From JAPOUP01 sp965221405 (GTDB lineage Bacteria; Pseudomonadota; Alphaproteobacteria; Rhodobacterales; Rhodobacteraceae): DNA of 64,000 nucleotides. Every line of letters begins with the position of its first letter. The stretch's first letter is position 1. The stretch spans positions 992,001 to 1,056,000 of the forward strand of contig CBDCSE010000002.1 in assembly GCA_965221405.1 (NCBI GenBank). The letters run 5' to 3'. The translations under genes and the position numbers were made by a program. This document shows, piece by piece, positions 9,270-17,528 of this stretch. The notes beneath the pieces are model-generated. The model was not told where the DNA came from and searched no databases. It saw nothing but the letters and a program-made list of their open reading frames with translations.

Positions 9270-9737
9270 ATGATGTCACGATCACGGGAACTGCTTGCCA
9301 TTGTTGCGGCTGCAATGGTGGTGCTGGCCTCAACACCTGCCGGTGCATGGCTTGTCGGATCATGCCGCTCATACCACGAAGGCGTGACCACATTGCAGAC
9401 CACTCAAATCTACAAACGCTGTTTTCCGGACTGCCTCATCAGTCTCTTCCCGACCCACAATTCCGCGAAATCCTCCGTCATTGACTGGTACCACCCGGGG
9501 TACGAGGGGCCTGTCCACGTGGCGGTCATCAGCAACGATTCCCGCCTGGGGCCAATGACGATTGTTACACGGCAGCTGGGCACTCTTCCGCATTCCGGAG
9601 GATTGACCAACTGGCGTCTTTCGTTCAGCGGCCTTCAGCCGGAACACTACTACGCCATGGTGATCTATGGTTCTGATCACGCCAAGCACTTCTACCGCAC
9701 GTGCTTCCTAACTGACGACGCCCCCGATTCGCAATGA
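9270..9737 (+). CDS. Hypothetical secreted protein
   Basis: A protein of 155 residues. The start is the ATG at 9270 (MMSRSRELLA), preceded by GGGAG about 8 bases upstream. An earlier in-frame start at 9165 would put a non-hydrophobic stretch before the signal. A clear signal peptide (LLAIVAAAMVVLASTPAGAW) precedes a mature domain with five cysteines (SCRSY, CFPDC, the RTCFL near the end) and a tryptophan- and tyrosine-rich beta-like pattern. I do not recognise the family. Its base composition is less GC-rich than the surrounding debris, and it has a normal RBS, so it may be expressed. It stands alone among IS remnants. Confidence 0.6.
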   Translation: MMSRSRELLAIVAAAMVVLASTPAGAWLVGSCRSYHEGVTTLQTTQIYKRCFPDCLISLFPTHNSAKSSVIDWYHPGYEGPVHVAVISNDSRLGPMTIVTRQLGTLPHSGGLTNWRLSFSGLQPEHYYAMVIYGSDHAKHFYRTCFLTDDAPDSQ

Positions 9738-10194
9738 CGCTCACCACCTGATGTAGGTGATTTCTGGTCTCGGCGACGCAGAATCCAGGAATGATGCGCG
9801 TGGCTGAAGGCCCGGACGATTGGCCGCATGCCATTGTGCGCCCTCCCCTTAGGGCCTGAATCACAAGTCATTGATATCATCATGTTGATTGATTCCAGCC
9901 GCTTGGCCCCGCGCCACACGGCACACGGCGCACCAGGAACCGGCCGGCTGCTGGTCGCGGCTGCCGTCGGCTGCGCATCGCGCCCCGCCTGCGCACGGCC
10001 CGGCGTCCGGCATGCGCCGGGGCCGGAGGCGGCGGCTCGACCACCAACCATTCTTCGTCGGCCGGCCGGTTTCATTTCGTGACGTGTTGCGCTCATGTTC
10101 CTCGCAGACGGTCCCGTCCCAGGCCATGGTAACCTCCCTGTCCGGTTGATGCCTGGCACGGAAATGCCGCATCCGGGGAGAGGCCATCCACATT
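9738..10194. other. Intergenic region, no gene recognised
   Basis: The stretch holds overlapping open frames on both strands that look like compositional noise. No RNA gene, repeat or terminator could be supported. Confidence 0.4.
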
Positions 10195-10640
10195 TTAGGT
10201 CAAGGTCTTAGAAGACGGACGGCCCTCGCCGCCGCGCTGGTGGCACTGGCCCTGCCCGCAGCCGTCCACACGCAGGTTGCGGACTCATGGCCCGGACCCG
10301 TTGAAGACATCTGCGAAGGCGCATGCGTCACGATAGGATTGGGAACTATATCACTTACCCCCGGCACCACTCCGAAGCGTCCTCCGACCCAGCACCGTGG
10401 TGACCGAATTCGCCGGACCCGCCGGTCACCCTGACCGTTCGCGGACACGCTGTGGCGAAAGAGAATCGTGATCATCTGCCAGATCGGGCAGACCTCCCGG
10501 ACCTCAACCGTCCCGCCGTCATTGACGTGGTGAACCCATGCGTCGCCGCACCGGGGCATAGCCTGAGCAACGCCTCCGCGATTCCCACGTCACGGCATCC
10601 GGAAAGTTTCCCGCCTCCGTTCCGAATGTCTGTTACCTAA
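10195..10640 (+). pseudogene. Remnant of a secreted protein gene
   Basis: A signal-peptide-like frame reads RRTALAAALVALALPAAVHT followed by DICEGACVTIGLGTISLTPG, and then decays. Protein-like pieces continue in other frames to about 10640. There is no acceptable start codon in front of the signal sequence and the frame is broken, so I treat it as a dead gene. It may have been of the same general class (small, secreted, Cys-containing) as the 9270-9737 gene, but no alignment can be shown. Confidence 0.35.
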
Positions 10641-10681
10641 CCCGGGCAGGCAGTCTCGCCGCATGGTTCGCAACACCGGGC

Positions 10682-10743
10682 GGTGTCCCAGCTTGAAGAT
10701 CATGATGTGTCCGCACGGAAAGAGGGCGGCCCGCGGGCCGCCC
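10682..10743 (+). repeat. IS end module, copy A (terminal repeat plus hairpin)
   Basis: GGTGTCCCAGCTTGAAG at 10682-10698 is followed 25 bp later by the perfect 20-bp palindrome GGGCGGCCCGCGGGCCGCCC (10724-10743) and TTTC. The same arrangement, with about three quarters of positions identical, occurs at 39191 (copy B), in reverse at 42405 (copy C) and at 26505 (copy D). Copy B bounds an IS4-like element, so these are read as IS termini with a subterminal hairpin that may also act as a terminator. Confidence 0.65.
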
Positions 10744-10799
10744 TTTCATCCGCTACTTCCCGCGCCGGTCCAGACGGGCCGGATCCTACGCGCTCCATG

Positions 10800-11290
10800 A
10801 ACGGTCAGGGCTACCCGCAATACGAATTCGCGCCGGGATGTTTCGGGGCACGGAAGCCGCGCCGGGCGAGGGGCCTGTTCCAGCTGACAGAATTCCACGC
10901 GTAGACAATAACCATGTCGTCCGTGTTGGCCTGAAGACCCCTGTAGTCTGGGGGACAGGTGTAACTGCCCGCGCCCGGAATCGTGCCACCAAATGTAACG
11001 GCTATGAGCTCTGGCGTCTGTCCCGCCTTGTTGAGCTTCCCGACATTCAGCGTCGCGATGAGAGGCAGCCGACCTGCCAGATAGCCGCCGTCCCGGGGCG
11101 GTCGGCTCCCGGTTCGCCTTGTCTGATCGTGTAGACCGCCACGATGAAATCCGGATCGCACCCGTACCCCGCCTCCGCAAGGTGGTCTTCCGGGAGATAT
11201 GTCCTATCAGGAATCATGGGAAAGGCCGTCGATTTACAGGGGGAGGGAAAATACCGGCACTCTGACGGGAAATTCCGGGCTTCCTGTTGC
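10800..11290 (-). pseudogene. Frameshifted hypothetical gene next to IS end copy A
   Basis: Two minus-strand frames join into one plausible protein: IPDRTYLPEDHLAEAGYGCD and PDFIVAVYTIRQGEPGADRP in one frame, then LIATLNVGKLNKAGQTPELI, AVTFGGTIPGAGSYTCPPDY and DDMVIVYAWNSVSWNRP in the next. The shift lies near 11085. The gene runs towards the hairpin and terminal repeat at 10682-10743. I do not recognise the family. Beta-rich, with cysteines, probably once exported. Confidence 0.5.
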
Positions 11291-11348
11291 GCAACCCGCA
11301 TAATCATGTCTAGAAACGGCCATCAACACCTATTCAGGGAGGAACAAT

Positions 11349-12701
11349 ATGCACCGTGAAACATTCATGAGAACCGTGACCGCAGGGGTGGTCGCGGCCA
11401 CGCTCGCTGTCGGCGGGACGACTGGTGCCAAGGCATGGAGCCTGAAAGAGGCTGCAGCGCCCTATGCGGGAACCACAATCGACGTGGTGTTCCTGCTTCG
11501 CCCCGGATACGAGGCAATCGAGGCAATGCTTCCGGCCTTTCAGGACGAAACGGGCATTAACGTAAACATCATCAAGCATCCCTACGAGAACGCCCTCGGC
11601 GAACAGGTACGCGACTTCGTGGCCGACGGCGATCTCGACCTCGCCTTGATAGACCTTGTCTGGATCGGAAACTTCGCCGAGAACGAATGGATCCTGCCCA
11701 TTGAGGAGATTCGTTCGAAATACCCGGACATCGTCGATCCCGACCTTGATATCGACGACTTCTTTCCCCTCGTTCTGAACGCGTTCGGCGGCTGGAACGG
11801 TCAGGTCTACGGCCTGCCGTTCGACAATTATTCGGGTCTTCTGTTCTACAATCGCTGCATGATCGAGGAAGCCGGCCTCGGCGGGCCTCCAGAGACTTGG
11901 ATGGAACTGAAAGACACTTACGGGCCGGCGCTGACTAAGGACGGCAAACATGCTTTCGCGCTCCAGTCCAAGCGGAACGAAACTCAGTCGGCGGACAGCT
12001 TTGCCCGTGTACTCTGGCCATTTGGCGGCTCGTTCCTGAACGAGAACTTCCGGTCGAACCTGCTGAGCAAGGAAAGCCAGACGGGTCTCAAGTTCCGGCA
12101 GGATCTGATGCAGTACATGCCGGAGGGAATCGTCGCCTATGATCACGCTGAGACGGTGAATGCCTTCGCTCAGGGTGACGTGGCGATGATCACCGAGTGG
12201 TCGGCCTTCTACTCGACCGTGGTCAGCTCCGAGACATCGGCCGTTGCCGACTGCGTCGAAATCGCGCCGGAACCGATGGGCCCGGCGGGTCGCAAACCCG
12301 CCCTTGGCGGCTTCTCCCTTGCCGTGGCGAGCCAGGCCGACGAGGCTGAACAGGCTGCCGCCTGGCTGTTCATCCAGTGGGCGACCTCGAAAGCGAACGC
12401 CAGGGAATACCTTGAGCGCGGCGGCGTTCCCGCGCGACAGTCAGCCTACGCGGACCCGGCCCTTGCCGAGACCTACAAGTTCATCCCCGCTCTCGTGGAA
12501 AGCTGGCAGGACGGCGTGCCGGAATTCCGGCCACGCTTCGCCGAATGGCCTGAGATTACAGAGATCGTGCAGGAATGGGGCACGAAAATGATGCTCGGAG
12601 AGGTCACCACCGAAGAGGGGGCGCAGGAAATCGGTTCCAGAATGGAAGAGGTTCTGGAAGCGGCCGGATACTATTCTGGAGACAAGCCTCTGGCGCAGTA
12701 A
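11349..12701 (+). CDS. Carbohydrate ABC importer substrate-binding protein
   Basis: A protein of 450 residues with an N-terminal signal peptide (AGVVAATLAVGGTTGAKAW) and a family 1 extracellular solute-binding architecture (SBP_bac_1, CUT1 type). It includes FVADGDLDLALIDLVWIGNF, a VYGLPFDNYSGLLFYNR core and a C-terminal PARQSAYADP segment. GGAGG lies about 7 bases before the ATG (11338 region). It is the first gene of the plus-strand arm: binding protein, two permeases and a kinase. The ligand is probably a sugar alcohol or oligosaccharide. The polyol-type enzymes of the opposite arm favour the former. Confidence 0.93.
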   Translation: MHRETFMRTVTAGVVAATLAVGGTTGAKAWSLKEAAAPYAGTTIDVVFLLRPGYEAIEAMLPAFQDETGINVNIIKHPYENALGEQVRDFVADGDLDLALIDLVWIGNFAENEWILPIEEIRSKYPDIVDPDLDIDDFFPLVLNAFGGWNGQVYGLPFDNYSGLLFYNRCMIEEAGLGGPPETWMELKDTYGPALTKDGKHAFALQSKRNETQSADSFARVLWPFGGSFLNENFRSNLLSKESQTGLKFRQDLMQYMPEGIVAYDHAETVNAFAQGDVAMITEWSAFYSTVVSSETSAVADCVEIAPEPMGPAGRKPALGGFSLAVASQADEAEQAAAWLFIQWATSKANAREYLERGGVPARQSAYADPALAETYKFIPALVESWQDGVPEFRPRFAEWPEITEIVQEWGTKMMLGEVTTEEGAQEIGSRMEEVLEAAGYYSGDKPLAQ

Positions 12702-12722
12702 GGCAAAGCCGGTAGGCAACAG

Positions 12723-12754
12723 GGCGCATCCGGCGAAGGGCAACCGGATGCGCC
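12723..12754 (+). promoter_or_regulatory. Intercistronic hairpin between binding protein and permease genes
   Basis: Perfect 11-bp arms GGCGCATCCGG (12723-12733) and CCGGATGCGCC (12744-12754) with a 10-base loop lie in the 117-bp gap after the binding-protein gene. No T-run follows. Such hairpins commonly protect the 3' end of binding-protein mRNA or partly terminate, giving more binding protein than permease. That role is inferred. Confidence 0.65.
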
Positions 12755-12818
12755 ATACCCTACACCCCGACCCTACGCGCCCCGGCTGACTGGACACGCA
12801 GGACAGGGAAAACGGATC

Positions 12819-13685
12819 GTGCACGGCAAGATCTCCAGATATACAATCCTGGCCTTCATCGGCCCGGCGGTGATTTCCCTTTTACTCGTAGGCATCGCAC
12901 CGCTTCTCTACGCGTTCTGGACCAGCCTGCATTTCTACAATCTGACCAAGCTTCGGCGCGTCGAGTTCATCGGTCTCGACAACTATTGGACGGTGCTGAC
13001 CGACGAGGTGTTCTGGCAGGCCATGGGGCGCACGCTCTTTCTGCTTGCGACCGCGTTGCCCCTGCAGGTCGCGCTTGGCCTGGGAATGGCTCTCGTGCTG
13101 CACCGTCCTGGCCTAAGTCTCCTGAAAACGCTGGCCCGTCTCAGCCTCGTCCTGCCCATGGCAACCACATACGCGGTGGTCGGGCTCCTCGGCCAGGTGA
13201 TGTTCAACCAGAAGTTCGGCGTAGTGAACCAGCTCCTCGGCGGCGCCGACGTTAACTGGATCGGTGATCCGGGAAACGCGTTCATCATGATCGTGTTCTG
13301 GGATGTCTGGCAGTGGACGCCCTTCGTCGCGCTTGTCCTTCTTGCGGGCCTGACAATGGTACCCGAGGAGATCGAGGAAGCCGCAAGGCTTGAAACCAGG
13401 AACTGGTGGACGATCCTGCGCTACGTTCAATTGCCGTTCCTGATCCCCGGTCTTGTCGCCGTGCTGATCCTTCGTACCGCCGACACCCTCAAGCTGTTTG
13501 ACATGGTATTCACGCTGACCCGTGGCGGTCCCGGATCAGCGACGGAGTTCATCTCACTGATGATTCAGAGGGTGGGCTTCCGAGCGTTCGATCAGGGCCT
13601 GGCGTCCGCGCAGGCGATCATATTGCTGGTCGGCACCATAGTTCTGGCGCAGATATACATCCGCGTCTTCTACAGGGAAGTCTGA
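12819..13685 (+). CDS. Carbohydrate ABC importer permease 1 (MalF/UgpA type)
   Basis: A protein of 288 residues with about six membrane segments, beginning at GTG 12819 (HGKISRYTILAFIGPAVISL). The EAA loop reads EEAARLETRNWWTILRYVQL at about residues 187-206, the docking site for the ATPase. It belongs to the binding-protein-dependent CUT1 inner-membrane family. GGACAGGGAAA just upstream can serve as RBS for the GTG. The next permease follows after 2 bp, and the expected ATPase partner is the UgpC-like protein encoded at 6202-7224. Confidence 0.92.
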   Translation: MHGKISRYTILAFIGPAVISLLLVGIAPLLYAFWTSLHFYNLTKLRRVEFIGLDNYWTVLTDEVFWQAMGRTLFLLATALPLQVALGLGMALVLHRPGLSLLKTLARLSLVLPMATTYAVVGLLGQVMFNQKFGVVNQLLGGADVNWIGDPGNAFIMIVFWDVWQWTPFVALVLLAGLTMVPEEIEEAARLETRNWWTILRYVQLPFLIPGLVAVLILRTADTLKLFDMVFTLTRGGPGSATEFISLMIQRVGFRAFDQGLASAQAIILLVGTIVLAQIYIRVFYREV

Positions 13686-13687
13686 GC

Positions 13688-14569
13688 ATGGGCACCGCCT
13701 CCGCTCCAATGACGCATCCGTGCGCACCGACCGTCTCCCGCCCGCGCTCCGCCGCCACCGCGCGGGCGCTTCTCTGGCAGTGCCTTCTTCTTGTCGTCAT
13801 AATGCTGGTCTGCGTCTTTCCGTTTTACTGGATGGTCACGACGTCCCTGAAGACCCAGGTGGTCGCGCTCGAGGCGCCGCCGGTCTGGATCTTCGAACCC
13901 ACGCTCGACAATTACCGTGACGCGCTGTTTGAGGACGGGGTCCTCAGAACTCTGGTCAACTCGCTGATAATAGCCATATGCACGACCGCGCTCGCGCTTA
14001 TGCTCGGGGTGCCCGCCGCCTTTGCGCTGGCAAGGTTCGAGTTTCGCGGGAAAAAGGATCTATGGTTCTGGTTCATCACGAATAGGATGGTGTCACCCAT
14101 CGTCCTTGCCTTGCCGTTCTTCCTGATCGCGAAGAACCTGGGGTTACTTGACAGGCACGTCACGCTGGTCCTGATATACCTGACGTTCAACCTTCCTATA
14201 GTGATCTGGATCGTTACCGACCAGTTCCGGGGCATCCCCTACGACCTTGACGAGGCCGCCCGCCTGGAAGGCGCGTCGCAATTCACCATCATGACCAGAA
14301 TCTGCCTGCCTCTGGCGATGCCGGGCATTGCGGTCTCCGCAATCTTTTCGTTCATTTTCTCCTGGAACGAACTGATGTTCGGTCTGATCCTCACCCGCAA
14401 TGAAGCGAAGACCGCGCCGGCCATGGCGGTGTCTTTCATGGAAGGCTACAACCTGCCCTACGGCAAGATCATGGCGACTTCGACCCTGATCGTCATTCCC
14501 GTCCTGATCTTCGCCCTTCTGGCATCAAGGCAGCTCGTGCGCGGGCTAACAATGGGGGCGGTGAAGTGA
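13688..14569 (+). CDS. Carbohydrate ABC importer permease 2 (MalG/UgpE type)
   Basis: A protein of 293 residues with six predicted membrane spans. The first is LLWQCLLLVVIMLVCVFPFY, followed by the MalG-type WMVTTSLKT motif. The EAA loop is DEAARLEGASQFTIMTRICL at about residues 188-207. The C-terminus (LASRQLVRGLTMGAVK) is typical of the MalG group. It is separated from permease 1 by only 2 bp, so the two form the heteromeric channel of the importer. Confidence 0.93.
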   Translation: MGTASAPMTHPCAPTVSRPRSAATARALLWQCLLLVVIMLVCVFPFYWMVTTSLKTQVVALEAPPVWIFEPTLDNYRDALFEDGVLRTLVNSLIIAICTTALALMLGVPAAFALARFEFRGKKDLWFWFITNRMVSPIVLALPFFLIAKNLGLLDRHVTLVLIYLTFNLPIVIWIVTDQFRGIPYDLDEAARLEGASQFTIMTRICLPLAMPGIAVSAIFSFIFSWNELMFGLILTRNEAKTAPAMAVSFMEGYNLPYGKIMATSTLIVIPVLIFALLASRQLVRGLTMGAVK

Positions 14570-15006
14570 AAGGGGGCGGCCGAAGCGAATTCACCGGGAG
14601 ACATCCGGGCGTTGATCGATCCGCGCCGCGGCGTCCGCACTGAAATGGTCCGCTGGCTTCCCGGACGCCTCGGCCTTGTCGATGCGACGGTCGCCCGATC
14701 CGACGTCGCGGGTCCGAAAGGTTACAGGACAAACGCCGCCACTCTGGGACGTTTCTCCGCACGCCTTCTGGAGCATGGGAGAATCTGCATCCGAGGCACG
14801 CTCTCGGAGAGTGCGCTGGCCGGGGGCCGTCCGGGCGAACCGGTGCCTTGCATCGACCGCGCAGGTTTCAGTGAACCATCGAACGGTGCAGCGACCATTG
14901 GGGGGCTGGACAAACCGCCGATCACGGACCCGACCCGAACTCGGTGCCGCACCGGAGATCCAGCCGTCCCAGGGACCATTGCAACCTCCATTGGTGATTT
15001 CGCACA
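14570..15006. other. Gap between permease and kinase genes, no gene recognised
   Basis: This 437-bp insert breaks what should be a tight operon. No transposase hallmark could be read. One plus-strand frame contains a helix-turn-helix-like stretch (AQVSVNHRTVQRPLGGWTNR), too short to assign. It may be a decayed regulator or IS fragment. The kinase start is at its end, without a strong RBS. Confidence 0.4.
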
Positions 15007-16500
15007 ATGAGCGTCTTTGCGGGGATCGACCTCGGCACCTCCGGGATCAAGGTTGCGCTGGTTGATGAAGACGGCGCCTGCATCGCTTCCGCCGACCGGG
15101 TCTCACCGGTTGATATCCCCAGACCCGGCTGGAGCCAACAGGACCCCGAACGATGGTGGGCTCTGACACTCGATATACTCGACGATCTCGCGGCAGGTCA
15201 TCCGCACCTGTTCGAGCGGCTCGAGGCAATCTCGTTCTCAGGTCACATGCTGGGACAGGTCCTGATCAATGCGGAGGATCGCCCGACCACACCCTGCATT
15301 CTTTGGAACGATCAGCGCGCGATCGCCGAATGTGCCGAGCTTCTGGCTCTAGTGCCGGATATCGGCCGCCGTACCAACGGCCAACCCGATCCAGGACTGA
15401 CCGCACCAAAGCTCCTGTGGCTCGCCAAACACGCACCTGCGGCGCTGGAGAGCGCCGAGATGCTTCTCATGCCGAAGGATTACGTGCGGTTGAAGCTTAC
15501 CGGTGAACGATTCAGCGAAGTCACCGATGCATCGGGCACGATGATGGTCGATTGCGCCACCGGTGTCTGGGACACGGAACTTGTAGCGGCGGCTGGGTGG
15601 GAAATGGACAGGCTTCCACCGCTGCTGAACTCCCATGAATCCGCCGGAACGCTTCTTCCAGCGCTCCGCAGGCGATGGCGCTGCCCGAAAGATGTTACCG
15701 TGGCCGCTGGAAGTGGCGATAACTACGCAGGCGCCCTTGGGATCGGGGCCGCGCGGCCAGGACGGGCCGCGCTCAGCATTGGCACCTCAGGCGTCCTCAG
15801 CGCAGTCGACAGCGCGTTTCATCCAGCCCCGGAACGTGCGCTTCTCACAACCCCGCATGCCGTCCCCGGAACCTTCCTGTCAATGGCAGTCGTAATGAGC
15901 GCGACGCAGTCGCTGGACTGGATCGGCGGAGTCACGGGTCGGCCTCCCGCTGAGCTCGCCTGCCTTGCCGAAAAACGTATTGCGGAAGCCGGTATTGCCG
16001 ATCGGCCCGTCTCGCGCCCCAGCATAACCGGGGTGCGCACTCCTGACAATCGCCCGGATGCCAGTGCCTGGTTCGGCGGACTTACCGCTGCGCACGACGC
16101 TGCGGATCTAGCCTATGCCGTTCTCGAGGGCGTGGCGTTTCAGTTCCATGACGGGATGCGGGCACAGCTCGCAGCCGGCGTGCATGTGGAGGAGATCACA
16201 GCTGTCGGCGGCGGCACGCGCTCCGCCTTATGGGTCAAGCTTATGGCGACACTCTTCGACCGCCCCATCGCTATCCCAAAGGACGGTGGCATCGCGGCCT
16301 GTCTTGGGGCCGCACGGCTGGCCCGGGCCGCAGTCTACCCGCTGGAGCGCAAGGCGATACTCGAGCACCTACCGGCCATGCTCGCAACCATTGAACCCGA
16401 GGAAAGCCTGTGCGCGGCACTCGCGGAAAGGTATGCGGCGTTCCGGACCCTACCCTTTAGCTTCGACACGGCAGGGTTCCGGTCCACACCACCCACATGA
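15007..16500 (+). CDS. FGGY-family carbohydrate kinase, xylulokinase-like
   Basis: A protein of 497 residues with the FGGY signatures: phosphate-1 loop GIDLGTSGIKVALVDEDG at the N-terminus, the hinge region GLTAPKLLWLAKHAP, the phosphate-2 loop ALSIGTSGVLSAV and the adenosine motif AVGGGTRSALWVKLMA. Length and pattern match XylB-like kinases that phosphorylate ketopentoses, and related members act on other ketoses or polyols. With the importer, SDRs, SIS isomerase and G1P dehydrogenase-like enzyme it should form an uptake-oxidation-phosphorylation route. Substrate unknown. It may still be transcribed with the permeases despite the 437-bp gap. Confidence 0.9.
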   Translation: MSVFAGIDLGTSGIKVALVDEDGACIASADRVSPVDIPRPGWSQQDPERWWALTLDILDDLAAGHPHLFERLEAISFSGHMLGQVLINAEDRPTTPCILWNDQRAIAECAELLALVPDIGRRTNGQPDPGLTAPKLLWLAKHAPAALESAEMLLMPKDYVRLKLTGERFSEVTDASGTMMVDCATGVWDTELVAAAGWEMDRLPPLLNSHESAGTLLPALRRRWRCPKDVTVAAGSGDNYAGALGIGAARPGRAALSIGTSGVLSAVDSAFHPAPERALLTTPHAVPGTFLSMAVVMSATQSLDWIGGVTGRPPAELACLAEKRIAEAGIADRPVSRPSITGVRTPDNRPDASAWFGGLTAAHDAADLAYAVLEGVAFQFHDGMRAQLAAGVHVEEITAVGGGTRSALWVKLMATLFDRPIAIPKDGGIAACLGAARLARAAVYPLERKAILEHLPAMLATIEPEESLCAALAERYAAFRTLPFSFDTAGFRSTPPT

Positions 16501-16544
16501 CAGGCAAAGCTTCAGGCAGCGGGCGGTTTCCGCGCATCAGTTTG

Positions 16545-16634
16545 ACCCTAAGGAATGCAGGAACTCTTATCCGTGTGATTTCGGGGCATACCATGAGCCG
16601 TAGGGAGAGAAGCTTCCATGTCACGAAAGCCTGA
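16545..16634 (+). pseudogene. C-terminal fragment of a BrnT-type toxin
   Basis: A short frame reads AGTLIRVISGHTMSRRERSF and stops at 16632-16634. This matches the end of BrnT toxins (IRVISAR.MS.RERR), and it overlaps the start of the antitoxin gene by 17 bases, the usual BrnT-BrnA arrangement. All upstream toxin sequence is missing. The FGGY kinase ends only 44 bp earlier, so a rearrangement junction lies in between. Confidence 0.65.
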
Positions 16635-17103
16635 CCGGATACCTGAATTTGAGACCGAGACGGAAGAGCGGGCCTTACGGGAACGGGATCCCACCAATTG
16701 TGTCGACTGGTCGAGGGCCGAATGGGTCCGCCTGCCAAACTTCCGGCCCTCGACCGCCTCGATATCCCTAGGGCTCGCCGTGCCGTTGCTTGGACGGATA
16801 AAGATTGCCGCCAACAGGCGGGACATGCCCCACCAGTCACTGATCAAGGCATGGCTTGCCGAGAAAATCGACTCCCGGCCACAGCTGGGATCGATTACGG
16901 GAAAATGCGCAATACCCATCAGTGAATGCCTACCAGCACTGGTACAGGTGATCCGTCGACACCTACGCAAGAGCGGCCAATGCGTGAGATGGACCACGCT
17001 GCGAAGAACCGTGGCCAGTAACGCGTCACCGCCACCTTCCGCCGCGCGGAGCGGGAAACGATACCTCCTTGCCCGGATGACGCCGGTGACACCCGGAAAG
17101 TGA
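16618..17103 (+). CDS. CopG/BrnA-type antitoxin with abnormal C-terminal extension
   Basis: A frame of 161 codons. The first 87 or so residues match COG5304/CopG antitoxins (ESxTNCVDWSRAE-type N-terminus here NCVDWSRAEWVRLPNF, then STASISLGLAVPLLGRIKIA and MPHQSLIKAWLAEKI). Such proteins normally end near this point, at about 89 residues. The remaining 74 residues look like read-through into unrelated, IS-like DNA. The cognate toxin is truncated, so this is an orphan antitoxin, perhaps still able to repress or neutralise related systems such as the intact BrnT at 40455. Confidence 0.65.
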   Translation: MSRKPDRIPEFETETEERALRERDPTNCVDWSRAEWVRLPNFRPSTASISLGLAVPLLGRIKIAANRRDMPHQSLIKAWLAEKIDSRPQLGSITGKCAIPISECLPALVQVIRRHLRKSGQCVRWTTLRRTVASNASPPPSAARSGKRYLLARMTPVTPGK

Positions 17104-17528
17104 ATAACTACCGGCTGGCGCCGGTAGCGTCAGGGAGGTGACTGTCAGGATACTGAAGTACGGGTCCGTCCGTGATGGCGGCGGTGGTCGCCGGGAAGTG
17201 GCCCCGGAACCGGCGTCCCCGGCACCTCTTCCGGATTTCGGGGGACCCGCGCCGGACCCTGTGGGACGGACGGGCTTCCATCCTGCGGACGGGACCGTAG
17301 ATGGCGGCCTTTGGGGGGGTACGGATACGAAACTGCATGACCATATCCTCCCGGAAATGAGCCGACGGCTCATTTCCGGGAGGATATGGTCATAACACGA
17401 TTCGTTCTCGCTGAAGCGATATCCGACTGGAAGTCGGAGGCTTCAAACCAGCGAGTGGAAAGTGAACAAAGAATGAACGGCTCTTCCCCCGGCATGCGCG
17501 GAAGTACCGGAGCCCGGCCAGAACCAGC
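17104..17528. other. Intergenic region with two inverted repeats
   Basis: No gene seen. A hairpin CTACCGG-ctggcg-CCGGTAG lies at 17108-17127 just after the antitoxin frame and may be a terminator, though without a T-run. A perfect 57-bp palindrome follows at 17337-17393 and is listed separately. Confidence 0.55.
17337..17393. repeat. Perfect 57-bp palindrome
   Basis: Each arm is 28 bases and the centre is the single base A17365. The left arm begins ATGACCATATCCTCC at 17337 and the right arm ends GGAGGATATGGTCAT at 17393. Every base pairs. There is no T-run after it, and it is not part of any gene I can support. It could be a fused pair of IS ends, a replication- or recombination-related site, or a fold-back assembly artefact. 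Confidence 0.9.

Noticed and set aside
10724..10743. Ordinary rho-independent terminator
   Set aside because: The palindrome is strong, but its fixed distance to a terminal repeat is shared by other copies, so it is treated as part of the IS end first; terminator activity is only possible.
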